Program-made: the position numbers and the translations under genes
In this document: piece after piece, positions 1-5,044 of the stretch
Position numbering within the stretch: position 1 is the first letter of the stretch
Layout: every line of letters begins with the position of its first letter
The notes under the pieces: model-generated
What the model was told of the DNA's origin: nothing
The model's input: only the letters and a program-made list of their open reading frames with translations
Databases searched by the model: none
Source: Pseudanabaenaceae cyanobacterium MP8IB2.15
GTDB taxonomy: Bacteria; Cyanobacteriota; Cyanobacteriia; Pseudanabaenales; Pseudanabaenaceae
Direction of reading: 5' to 3'
NCBI GenBank assembly: GCA_030248825.1
Contig: JARCMB010000499.1
Coordinates: 1-5,044 of the forward strand
Length of the DNA: 5,044 nt

Positions 1-268
1 ACAGAGCATTTTCACCCGACAACATCGTCGCAGCTCCACCTGTAGGAACTTCAAATACTTGTTGTTTAGGGCTTGTCCAAGTAATCAGATATTTTTCGGT
101 CAATGAGGGCAGCAGTCCACCAGTGCTACCTGGCCAAAGTGGAGTTTTGCCAGATGGTTTTAGTGTTTCTACGGGAGCAGACTCAGCAACCGCTTCAGGA
201 GCGTTAATTACTTTTGGTAGGGCTGGTGTGGCTTCTTGTGATTTTGGTGTAGCTTGTTCTTCAGACAT
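1..268 (-). CDS. psaD: Photosystem I reaction centre subunit II (PsaD), N-terminal part, cut by the window edge
   Basis: PsaD is an extrinsic subunit on the cytoplasmic face of photosystem I that helps dock ferredoxin and stabilises PsaC. Translating the minus strand from the ATG at 268-266 gives 89 residues before the window ends. Residues 47-53 are GSTGGLL and residues 60-79 contain [13 protein letters not shown] followed by VPTGGAA, the invariant start of the PsaD core (Synechocystis-type: GSTGGLL, YAITWTS, QVFEMPTGGAA). The start is chosen because GGAGAA at 280-275 sits 6 nt upstream. In-frame ATGs at 334 and 328 lack such a site. Oddity: about 35 Pro/Ala/Glu-rich residues precede the core, where I recall typical cyanobacterial PsaD having only about ten. 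The usual length is about 140 residues, so roughly 90 C-terminal residues lie off the left edge. The gene is divergent from psbI. Identification is secure; the leader's role is unknown. Confidence 0.95.
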   Translation of the reverse strand, partial: MSEEQATPKSQEATPALPKVINAPEAVAESAPVETLKPSGKTPLWPGSTGGLLPSLTEKYLITWTSPKQQVFEVPTGGAATMLSGENAL

Positions 269-274
269 TGGTTC

Positions 275-280
275 TTCTCC
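275..280 (-). promoter_or_regulatory. Ribosome binding site of psaD
   Basis: The minus strand reads GGAGAA here, 6 nt before the ATG at 268-266. It decides the psaD start in favour of 268 over the in-frame ATGs at 334 and 328, which would add about 20 residues and have no comparable site. Confidence 0.75.
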
Positions 281-420
281 AGTGCGATCGAAGGAAATTT
301 TATTTCTTATCTGAAGCAAAGATATCATTAGCATGTACCCCAGATTCAAGATAACTTAACGTTCCTTCATAAGTTTTAGTAACTCAACATCGTAGAGCGT
401 GACATCTCTTAAAGTGGAAA

Positions 421-451
421 TTGAATATCTGATTCAGTTTTCCGCTAAAAT
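421..451 (+). promoter_or_regulatory. Candidate sigma70-type promoter of psbI
   Basis: TTGAAT at 421-426 and TAAAAT at 446-451 resemble -35 and -10 boxes, with a 19-bp spacer that is longer than the 17-bp optimum. Transcription would start near 458 and give a leader of roughly 48 nt before psbI. A second TAAAAT at 465-470 is an alternative -10 without a clear -35. This is assigned by eye only. Confidence 0.3.
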
Positions 452-489
452 CTAGGCTGATTCATAAAATTAAAATTACTGCTCTTATC

Positions 490-496
490 AGGAGAG
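490..496 (+). promoter_or_regulatory. Ribosome binding site of psbI
   Basis: AGGAGAG lies 9 nt upstream of the psbI ATG at 506 and is a strong anti-16S match. It supports translation of this very short ORF. Confidence 0.75.
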
Positions 497-505
497 ACTT
501 AATTC

Positions 506-622
506 ATGCTCACGCTTAAGATAGTTGTTTACATCACAGTATTCTTCTTCATTGGTCTGTTTGTGTTTGGTTTCTTGAACAGCGACCCGTCTCGCAACCC
601 TAGCAATAAAGATCTTGAATAG
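506..622 (+). CDS. psbI: Photosystem II reaction centre protein I (PsbI)
   Basis: PsbI is a single-span, low-molecular-weight subunit of photosystem II next to D1 and the CP43 side of the reaction centre, in the thylakoid membrane; it helps PSII assembly and stability. The ORF gives 38 residues, the usual family length. It starts [15 protein letters not shown], has one hydrophobic helix at about residues 4-24, and ends with the conserved polar tail [13 protein letters not shown] (Synechocystis-type: SDPTRNPGRKDFE). A good ribosome binding site (490-496) precedes it. An intrinsic terminator follows 46 nt after the stop, so the gene is probably monocistronic. It is divergent from psaD. Such small genes are easily missed by automatic callers. 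I see nothing degenerate in it. Confidence 0.96.
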   Translation: MLTLKIVVYITVFFFIGLFVFGFLNSDPSRNPSNKDLE

Positions 623-668
623 TTACTTGAATATTTAGCTAGATATTGAGTTCTATATACATAATATT

Positions 669-704
669 GGGGCAAACATTCAGGTTCTGCCCTGTTTTTG
701 TTTG
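669..704 (+). terminator. Intrinsic terminator downstream of psbI
   Basis: GGGGCA (669-674) can pair with TGCCCT (688-693; five Watson-Crick pairs plus an outer G-T). The stem can continue as AAC (675-677) with GTT (684-686), leaving a single bulged C at 687 and a six-base loop. The right arm is followed at once by GTTTTTGTTTG, a T-rich tract. This fits Rho-independent termination of psbI and separates it from the exporter gene downstream. Confidence 0.75.
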
Positions 705-748
705 AGGTTTTTGCGGGATTCTTGGAGCTTGTGTCATGCTGGCTAAGG

Positions 749-762
749 ATAGCTATAGCTAT
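749..762. repeat. Perfect 14-bp palindrome upstream of the exporter gene
   Basis: ATAGCTATAGCTAT equals its own reverse complement over all 14 bases and ends 31 bp before the ATG at 794. It lies between the psbI terminator and the exporter start, where that gene's promoter should be; TATAGC within it could even act as a -10 box. It could be an operator for a dimeric regulator, but it is also a simple AGCTAT tandem, so the regulatory reading is only inference. Confidence 0.4.
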
Positions 763-793
763 TTCCTCAAACTATCAAAATAAACTGTTTCAC

Positions 794-2566
794 ATGACTG
801 ACGATCGAACGAAGGGAAATCCTGCTAAAGATAGTGACTGGCGGCTGTTGTTGAAGTTAATTCCCTATGCCAAGGGCAGTACTAAAGATCTGGTGATCTC
901 GCTGCTGTTGCTTGTACCGCTCTCTGTGGCGAATGCGATTCAGCCAGTGCTAGTGCAACAGGGGATCGATGGCCCGATCAAGTATGGCGATCTGCCTGGG
1001 CTGCGCTGGATTTGTCTGCTTGTGGCGATTACGATCGTTGTGCGGCTGGGCTTACAGTCTTGGCAAGGCTTTCTCGTTCAAAAAGTGGGACAAAAGATCA
1101 CAGCCGAGATTCGTAATGATTTATTTCATCATGTGACGTTACTTTCTACTAGCTTTTTCGATCGAATGCCTGTGGGGAAGTTAATTACGCGACTAACTAG
1201 CGATGTTGAGGCGTTAGGCGATGTGTTTGCCACTGGGGCAGTCGGTATTTTCAGTGATATTGCCGCCATTTTTACGATCGCTGTGTTTATGTTCCTGTTG
1301 CGATGGGATCTGGCGTTGCTTTTAGTCGTGATGATCTTCCCAGTTACAGGCTTAATTGTGTTCTTTCAGGTTCAGTTTCGTAAAGCCAATTACAAGGGCA
1401 GAGAGCAGCTTTCCGAACTCAATTCGATTTTGCAAGAAAATATTATCGGCTCCAGCATTGTCCAGTTATTTCGGCGTGAGCAATACAACTCTGAGAAGCA
1501 TTTGGCGGTGAACGCTCGCTACATGTATGAGATCAATCAAACGATTTTCTATGATTCTGCCGTGTCAGCCGTTTTGGAATGGATTTCGCTAGTGGCGATC
1601 GCGGGCGTATTGTGGCTAGGTGGCGGTCAGATTATTCAAAATAATCTCACTTTCGGTGAACTGTCGGCTTTTATTTTGTTCTCGCAACGATTATTTGACC
1701 CTCTGCGGCAATTGGCAGAAAAGTTTACGACCATTCAATCTGGCTTTACGGCGATCGAACGGATTAACCAAATTTTGCATGAATCGATCGAGATTCGCGA
1801 TCCCGAAATCCCCAAATTTTTACCCAAAGATGGAAAAGGCGAAATTCGATTTGAGTATGTCTCTTTTGGCTATAAACCATCAGAATTAGTGTTAAAGGAT
1901 TTGGACTTTACGATTAAGCCAGGCGAGAAAGTGGCTTTAGTGGGGCCGACTGGTGCGGGGAAGAGTTCGATTATCCGTTTGCTGTCACGTTTATATGAAC
2001 CGAATCAGGGACGGATTTTGATTGATGGCGTAGATATTCGCGAAATTAATCAAAAAGAACTGCGGCATCATATCGGCGTAATTTTGCAGGATGTATTTCT
2101 ATTTTCTGGTGATGTCCAGAGTAATATTTCTTTGGGTGAAGACTACAGCGAAGATCAGGTGGTCGCGGCGGCAAAATTGATGAATGTCGATCCGTTTATC
2201 CAAGCTTTACCAAATGGATATCAAACTCAGGTGAGAGCGCGAGGTACAAATCTTTCGGGAGGGCAGAAGCAATTGCTAGCCTTTGCGCGGGCAGCAGTTA
2301 GAGATCCACGCATTCTGTTTTTGGATGAGGCGACGGCAAGTTTGGATGTCGGGACGGAATATTTGATTCAGCGATCGCTCGATCGACTATTAGAAGGACG
2401 TACGACGATTATCATTGCCCATCGACTCTCAACGATTCGCACTGCCGATCGCATTTTAGTACTGAAGCAAGGAGAATTGATCGAGTCGGGTACACACGAT
2501 CAACTAATTGAGAATCAAGGGATGTATGCCAGTTTATACGAGCTAGAAGTCATGGCACAGGCTTAG
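794..2566 (+). CDS. ABC exporter half-transporter, fused membrane and ATPase domains
   Basis: This is a 590-residue type IV (MsbA/Sav1866-like) ABC transporter, expected to work as a dimer in the membrane and export a lipid, peptide or hydrophobic compound; the substrate cannot be read from sequence. Six hydrophobic segments lie near residues 33-53, 72-90, 145-169, 172-191, 257-276 and 286-303. The ATPase domain starts near 348: A-loop Tyr360, Walker A GPTGAGKSS 384-392, Q-loop Gln432, signature LSGGQ 487-491, Walker B ILFLDE 507-512 with catalytic Glu512, and H-loop His543. All catalytic residues are present. The X-loop reads TQVRARG (478-484) instead of the usual TEVGERG. The frame is open upstream to a TTG at 698, but that lies in the psbI terminator T-run and would add 32 unlikely residues, so I use ATG 794. 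No clear ribosome binding site is seen. It could be homodimeric, or half of a heterodimer whose partner is elsewhere. Confidence 0.93.
   Translation: MTDDRTKGNPAKDSDWRLLLKLIPYAKGSTKDLVISLLLLVPLSVANAIQPVLVQQGIDGPIKYGDLPGLRWICLLVAITIVVRLGLQSWQGFLVQKVGQKITAEIRNDLFHHVTLLSTSFFDRMPVGKLITRLTSDVEALGDVFATGAVGIFSDIAAIFTIAVFMFLLRWDLALLLVVMIFPVTGLIVFFQVQFRKANYKGREQLSELNSILQENIIGSSIVQLFRREQYNSEKHLAVNARYMYEINQTIFYDSAVSAVLEWISLVAIAGVLWLGGGQIIQNNLTFGELSAFILFSQRLFDPLRQLAEKFTTIQSGFTAIERINQILHESIEIRDPEIPKFLPKDGKGEIRFEYVSFGYKPSELVLKDLDFTIKPGEKVALVGPTGAGKSSIIRLLSRLYEPNQGRILIDGVDIREINQKELRHHIGVILQDVFLFSGDVQSNISLGEDYSEDQVVAAAKLMNVDPFIQALPNGYQTQVRARGTNLSGGQKQLLAFARAAVRDPRILFLDEATASLDVGTEYLIQRSLDRLLEGRTTIIIAHRLSTIRTADRILVLKQGELIESGTHDQLIENQGMYASLYELEVMAQA
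1595..1602. repeat. HIP1 octamer GCGATCGC
   Basis: Highly iterated palindrome 1, abundant in many cyanobacterial genomes. This copy lies inside the exporter gene, in the codons of the fifth membrane segment. Confidence 0.9.
2371..2378. repeat. HIP1 octamer GCGATCGC
   Basis: Second copy, in the exporter ATPase domain between Walker B and the H-loop. It is followed directly by another CGATCG at 2380-2385, giving two cores within 15 bp. Confidence 0.9.
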
Positions 2567-2640
2567 TCTAAGACCTATCAACCTTATTTGGTTTTCTTGA
2601 AAAATAGGCAAAATTCGATCGAACAAACCCAAACTAATGT
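2567..2640. other. Convergent intergenic spacer between exporter and AI-2E gene
   Basis: These 74 bp separate two gene ends that face each other, so transcription from both sides must stop near here. The only structures I see are an imperfect AT-rich stem, CCTTATTT (2582-2589, one bulged T) against AAATAGG (2602-2608), and a CTTAG/CTAAG repeat across the exporter stop. Neither has a proper T-run, so I do not call a terminator. Confidence 0.4.
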
Positions 2641-3789
2641 CTATGGCACAGGTGTCAGGGTTTCGATCGACTTTCCAGGATCGGAAACGATCGCAATTTC
2701 AGTCGCAAGCTCGATTTTTGGCTGCCTCAGATTATCGAGTGTAGTTTTGATGAAACCCGCAATCGGCACCGCAATTACCAGACCTAAGGGGCCGCCTAGT
2801 CGCAAGCCAATCATGAGTGAGAGCAAAACCCAAGCAGGATTTAGTCCAGTCAGGCTACCAAGCACACGCGGGGCGATCACATTCCCCACAATCTGATCGA
2901 GCAGCACTGTGGCAATCAACACCTTAACGCCTAGCCAGAAGTTCTCCAACGCCACCAGAGAGGTAACGATGGTGATCGTAAATGCACCGCCAAACGGAAT
3001 TAAACTGCCAACTCCAATGCCTAAACCAAACAGGATGCCAAATGGTACATCCAAAGCGATAAACGCTAAAGTCATCGCTACGCCATTGAGTGAGGCGATC
3101 GTAGCTTGACCCAAATAGTAATTCTGGAAATTTTGGCGTAGCGATCGCTGCAAATCCTTGCCTAGACGTGGTGGCAGCCACTGAAAAATCCCTGCTAAAA
3201 CCCGATCGCCTTTCGAGAGCAAATAATAGGTCAGCACCAACGTCAAAAGCACACTCACTAAAATGCCAGCAACGTCAAACGCAAAGTTGAACACCTTACC
3301 TGTCAGATTTTGCAATTGTCCCGACAGCCGATCTGCCAGTTGGATCGCAATCCCTTTTAAGTCTGCCTGAATATCCTGCGATTCTAACCAGAGCTGGAGT
3401 GACTGGATCTGTTGCGCGCCTGAGTCAACCCAGCCAGGTAATCCTCTGATCAGTTCGCTCAGTTGCCCTAATGCAATTGGGATTAGAATCACACCAATCG
3501 CCGTAAATATCGACAAAGCGATCAAAAATACCAGAGTTACGGCATAACCTGGCTTTACGCCTTGGTTTTTGAGGGATTGGACTGGGTAGTTCAGCAAAAA
3601 TGCCAGAATCGAAGCAGTAATGAGGGTAATAAAAATCGGCTGAAAAAATTGGAAAAGCTGAAAAGCCGCCCAGCCATTCAAAACAACGAGTGGGAGAGCT
3701 AATCCCCACAGTAAGCGACGAGGTAGTTTATTATTTGCTGGACTTTCAGGTTTCATGTCAACCAGAGTTAAGATCGTGTCATTGACCAT
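2641..3789 (-). CDS. AI-2E/PerM family membrane transporter
   Basis: This is a polytopic inner-membrane protein of the AI-2E exporter family (PF01594, formerly UPF0118/PerM). Members are linked to export of autoinducer-2 or other small molecules, or to ion/proton exchange; the substrate here is unknown. The 382 residues match the family's usual 340-390. Two N-terminal helices (about 27-66) and a third (82-108) precede a hydrophilic helical stretch (109-165). A helix at 170-191 and a C-terminal membrane block (231-348) follow. The C-terminal half carries family hallmarks: SLIPFGGAF (262-270), LDQIVGNVIAPRVLG (297-311), LNPAWVLLSLMIG (316-328) and GGPLGLVIAVP (332-342). A polar tail of about 30 residues ends the protein. 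The start is uncertain: ATG at 3789 or at 3756 (residue 12), neither with a clear ribosome binding site. It lies 47 bp downstream of the small gene at 3837-4067 and may share its transcript. Confidence 0.9.
   Translation of the reverse strand: MVNDTILTLVDMKPESPANNKLPRRLLWGLALPLVVLNGWAAFQLFQFFQPIFITLITASILAFLLNYPVQSLKNQGVKPGYAVTLVFLIALSIFTAIGVILIPIALGQLSELIRGLPGWVDSGAQQIQSLQLWLESQDIQADLKGIAIQLADRLSGQLQNLTGKVFNFAFDVAGILVSVLLTLVLTYYLLSKGDRVLAGIFQWLPPRLGKDLQRSLRQNFQNYYLGQATIASLNGVAMTLAFIALDVPFGILFGLGIGVGSLIPFGGAFTITIVTSLVALENFWLGVKVLIATVLLDQIVGNVIAPRVLGSLTGLNPAWVLLSLMIGLRLGGPLGLVIAVPIAGFIKTTLDNLRQPKIELATEIAIVSDPGKSIETLTPVP
3141..3148. repeat. HIP1 octamer GCGATCGC
   Basis: Third copy, inside the AI-2E family gene, in the codons around residue 215 of the protein. 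Confidence 0.9.
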
Positions 3790-3836
3790 TATCGATGATT
3801 ACTGAATGACAAACTCAGGATTACAAATTAATTCTG

Positions 3837-4067
3837 TTAACAAACATCGGCTCCAGCCTGAGTCATCCAATCGAGTAGACCGCTAAACTGGTGCAAATCG
3901 ATAAAACTAAGCTGGAATAAGATCATTAATAGGGGGCCTTCTTGCCTTACTTGAATTTTTTTCGCCAAGGTCAACTGCTCCTGATCGACTAGGGCAGACT
4001 CTAGCAGATGGCGCTCTAACTCTTCTTGTTGAATTTCGGCTGAAAATGTCGAAGATGAATGATTCAT
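3837..4067 (-). CDS. Small DUF2949-like protein
   Basis: This is a 76-residue soluble protein without signal peptide or membrane helix. The layout resembles the cyanobacterial DUF2949 family: an acidic helix (QQEELERHLLESALV, 13-27), a variable segment with LALR-like spacing (TLAKKIQVRQ, 33-42), then GPLLMILFQLSFIDLHQFSGLLDWM (44-68), matching the family's typical 'PLPMILWQYGLVTLEQLDRIFDWL' ending from memory. The usual tryptophan after MIL is Phe here. Family function is not known, and I do not assign one. The ATG at 4067 has only a weak AGG before it. The overlapping minus-strand frame at 3907-4128 looks like a shadow because it lacks this family pattern. The gene precedes the AI-2E gene by 47 bp on the same strand and is divergent from trpD. 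It is likely real; the family call is moderately sure. Confidence 0.7.
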   Translation of the reverse strand: MNHSSSTFSAEIQQEELERHLLESALVDQEQLTLAKKIQVRQEGPLLMILFQLSFIDLHQFSGLLDWMTQAGADVC

Positions 4068-4231
4068 TGAACCTGATGCTGATGTTTCGACAAGTGGATT
4101 TAGTATTTTGAACTATAGAGTACAGCACCTTATCACAAGTGGCAACATAACTAGATACTTTTAATATTTCTTATTTAGTCGCTACCGCCGTCATTATTCG
4201 GCAAAATAGGGATGAATGCATTAATAAAGTC
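4068..4231. promoter_or_regulatory. Divergent promoter region of the DUF2949-like gene and trpD
   Basis: These 164 bp lie between two divergent starts. On the plus strand TTGAAC (4108-4113) and TATCAC (4131-4136) are exactly 17 bp apart and could drive trpD with a leader of about 90 nt. On the minus strand TATAGT (4117-4112) is a good -10 for the DUF2949-like gene, with TTGTGA 15 bp upstream as a weak -35. The two candidates overlap, so they would compete if both are used. No leader peptide rich in tryptophan and no attenuator hairpin are visible ahead of trpD. Confidence 0.3.
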
Positions 4232-5044
4232 ATGAGCGAACAGAATTGGTCGGGAATTTTAAAACAATTAATCGAGCGTCGATCGATTGCTAGCGAACAA
4301 GCTACAACATTAATGCAAGGATGGCTAGATAGTTCGATCGAGCCAGAACTATCAGGCGCAATACTCGCAGCTCTGCAATGCAAAGGTGTGAATGCTGAAG
4401 AGTTGGCAGCAATGGCAGGCGTATTACATCGATCGTCACTGGGGCAAACTTTTACCAATGTCGGCAGCTTTGACACGCTTTTAGATACCTGCGGTACGGG
4501 CGGCGATGGGGCTGAAACGTTTAATATTTCGACCGCAGTGGCATTTGTGGCGGCAACAGCAGGTGTTCCAGTGGCAAAGCATGGCAACCGTGCGGTTTCG
4601 AGTCGGGCTGGTTCCGCAGATGTACTGGAAGCTCTGGGCATAAATCTCGGTTCGCCTTCCGAAAAGATTCACGCCGCGATCGAAGCGGTCGGGATTACTT
4701 TTCTGTTCGCGCCCAATTGGCATCCTGCGATGAAAGCCGTTGCCACGATCCGCCGTAATTTGGGTGTACGAACCGTGTTTAATCTAATTGGGCCACTGGT
4801 AAATCCGTTACCTCTGACGGCACAGATTATGGGTGTATATGACAACAGCATGATTCAGACTGTGGCTGAGGCATTACAAATTTTGGGTCGATCGTCGGCA
4901 GTAGTATTACATAGTCGTGAAGGGATGGATGAGGCTGGTTTAGGCGATCGAACCGATCTAGCATTTCTGCATAACGGTACGGTGACATCTGAATCGATCG
5001 ATCCACAGGTATTGGGCTTACCCCACGCCCCATTGTCTGCCCTC
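4232..5044 (+). CDS. trpD: Anthranilate phosphoribosyltransferase, N-terminal 271 residues, cut by the window edge
   Basis: TrpD transfers the phosphoribosyl group from PRPP to anthranilate, the second committed step of tryptophan synthesis, in the cytoplasm as a Mg-dependent homodimer. The 271 codons are open to the right edge; family members have about 340-350 residues, so roughly 75 are missing. An N-terminal helical domain (1-75) is followed by the PRPP loop GTGGDG (88-93) with TFNIST (96-101), KHGNR (116-120), SSRAGSAD (123-130), [10 protein letters not shown] (159-168), [19 protein letters not shown] (174-192) and the metal-binding acidic pair DE (233-234) in [13 protein letters not shown]. 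All visible active-site motifs are intact. ATG 4232 is the first possible start: the frame is open back to a TAG at 4151 but contains no ATG, GTG or TTG. No strong ribosome binding site is seen. It stands apart from other trp genes in this window. Confidence 0.96.
   Translation, partial: MSEQNWSGILKQLIERRSIASEQATTLMQGWLDSSIEPELSGAILAALQCKGVNAEELAAMAGVLHRSSLGQTFTNVGSFDTLLDTCGTGGDGAETFNISTAVAFVAATAGVPVAKHGNRAVSSRAGSADVLEALGINLGSPSEKIHAAIEAVGITFLFAPNWHPAMKAVATIRRNLGVRTVFNLIGPLVNPLPLTAQIMGVYDNSMIQTVAEALQILGRSSAVVLHSREGMDEAGLGDRTDLAFLHNGTVTSESIDPQVLGLPHAPLSAL

Larger units (their letters stand above)
269..505. promoter_or_regulatory. Divergent intergenic control region between psaD and psbI
   Basis: This 237-bp AT-rich stretch separates the oppositely oriented psaD and psbI start codons, so it must hold the promoters for any local transcription of both. 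On the psbI side a plausible promoter is visible (listed separately). On the psaD side I see only weak candidates on the minus strand, such as a TTGAAT and a TGCTAATGA resembling an extended -10, with unsuitable spacing. I looked for tandem RpaB/HLR1-type direct repeats, known upstream of PSI genes, and did not find a convincing pair. No small ORF or RNA gene is evident. Confidence 0.6.

Noticed and set aside
123..314. Plus-strand 63-residue ORF opposite psaD
   Set aside because: It is the antisense shadow of psaD, which has a clear family match and a ribosome binding site.
269..505. RpaB/HLR1-type direct repeats upstream of psaD
   Set aside because: I found scattered TTA-containing words but no pair with the expected sequence and spacing.
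627..655. AT-rich imperfect inverted repeat after psbI (ATATTTAGCTAGATAT)
   Set aside because: Weak, AT-only pairing with mismatches and no T-run; the real terminator is the GC stem at 669-693.
1620..1889. Second-frame ORF of 89 residues inside the exporter gene
   Set aside because: Fully inside a gene with intact family motifs, with no recognisable protein pattern and no start signal.
2562..2608. Intrinsic terminator at the end of the exporter gene
   Set aside because: The CTTAG/CTAAG repeat has too small a loop, and the AT-rich stem has a bulge and no following T-run.
2588..3109. Plus-strand ORFs at 2588-2896 and 2909-3109
   Set aside because: Antisense to the AI-2E family gene; the sequence looks like reverse-frame translation of membrane-helix codons.
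2924..3709. Alternative minus-strand ORFs at 2924-3181 and 3425-3709
   Set aside because: Out-of-frame shadows of the AI-2E family gene; Trp/Cys/Arg-rich composition and no family pattern.
3907..4128. 73-residue minus-strand ORF overlapping the small gene
   Set aside because: Same strand but a different frame from the DUF2949-like protein; it lacks that pattern and ends within the gene.
4171..5033. Minus-strand ORFs (4171-4641, 4481-4723, 4669-4851, 4827-5033)
   Set aside because: All are antisense to trpD, whose active-site motifs are unmistakable.
1..5044. Mobile element, CRISPR array, defence or biosynthetic island
   Set aside because: No transposase, direct-repeat array, att-like duplication or toxin/nuclease gene; all genes belong to common cyanobacterial families and share the same CGATCG-rich composition.

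Overview
The window comes from a cyanobacterial chromosome. It carries two oxygenic-photosynthesis genes (psaD and psbI) and a small protein of a cyanobacteria-restricted type. It is also very rich in CGATCG, including three copies of the HIP1 octamer GCGATCGC, a well-known cyanobacterial genome signature. I cannot place the genus from sequence alone.

Layout. Positions 1-268 (minus) hold the N-terminal part of psaD, a stromal-side photosystem I subunit, cut by the left edge. It has an unusually long Pro/Ala/Glu-rich leader before the conserved core. A 237-bp divergent intergenic region separates it from psbI (506-622, plus), a complete 38-residue photosystem II subunit followed by a convincing intrinsic terminator (about 669-704). 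Next is a complete half-size ABC exporter (794-2566, plus); its open frame extends upstream to a TTG inside the terminator T-run, but the ATG at 794 is the better start. It converges on a minus-strand pair: an AI-2E/PerM-type membrane protein (2641-3789) and, 47 bp upstream of it, a small DUF2949-like protein (3837-4067). The pair could be one transcription unit. Divergent from the pair, trpD (4232 to the right edge, plus) encodes anthranilate phosphoribosyltransferase of tryptophan biosynthesis; its last part lies outside the window.

How the genes relate. psaD and psbI place a PSI and a PSII subunit on the two sides of one regulatory region. The exporter, the AI-2E protein, the small protein and trpD show no evident common pathway and look like ordinary core-genome neighbours. 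I found no mobile element, CRISPR array, tRNA/rRNA, toxin-antitoxin pair or defence module, and no stretch longer than 300 bp without a gene. I do not see a new multi-gene system. The most interesting points are the PsaD N-terminal extension, the shared psaD/psbI control region and a perfect 14-bp palindrome just upstream of the exporter.
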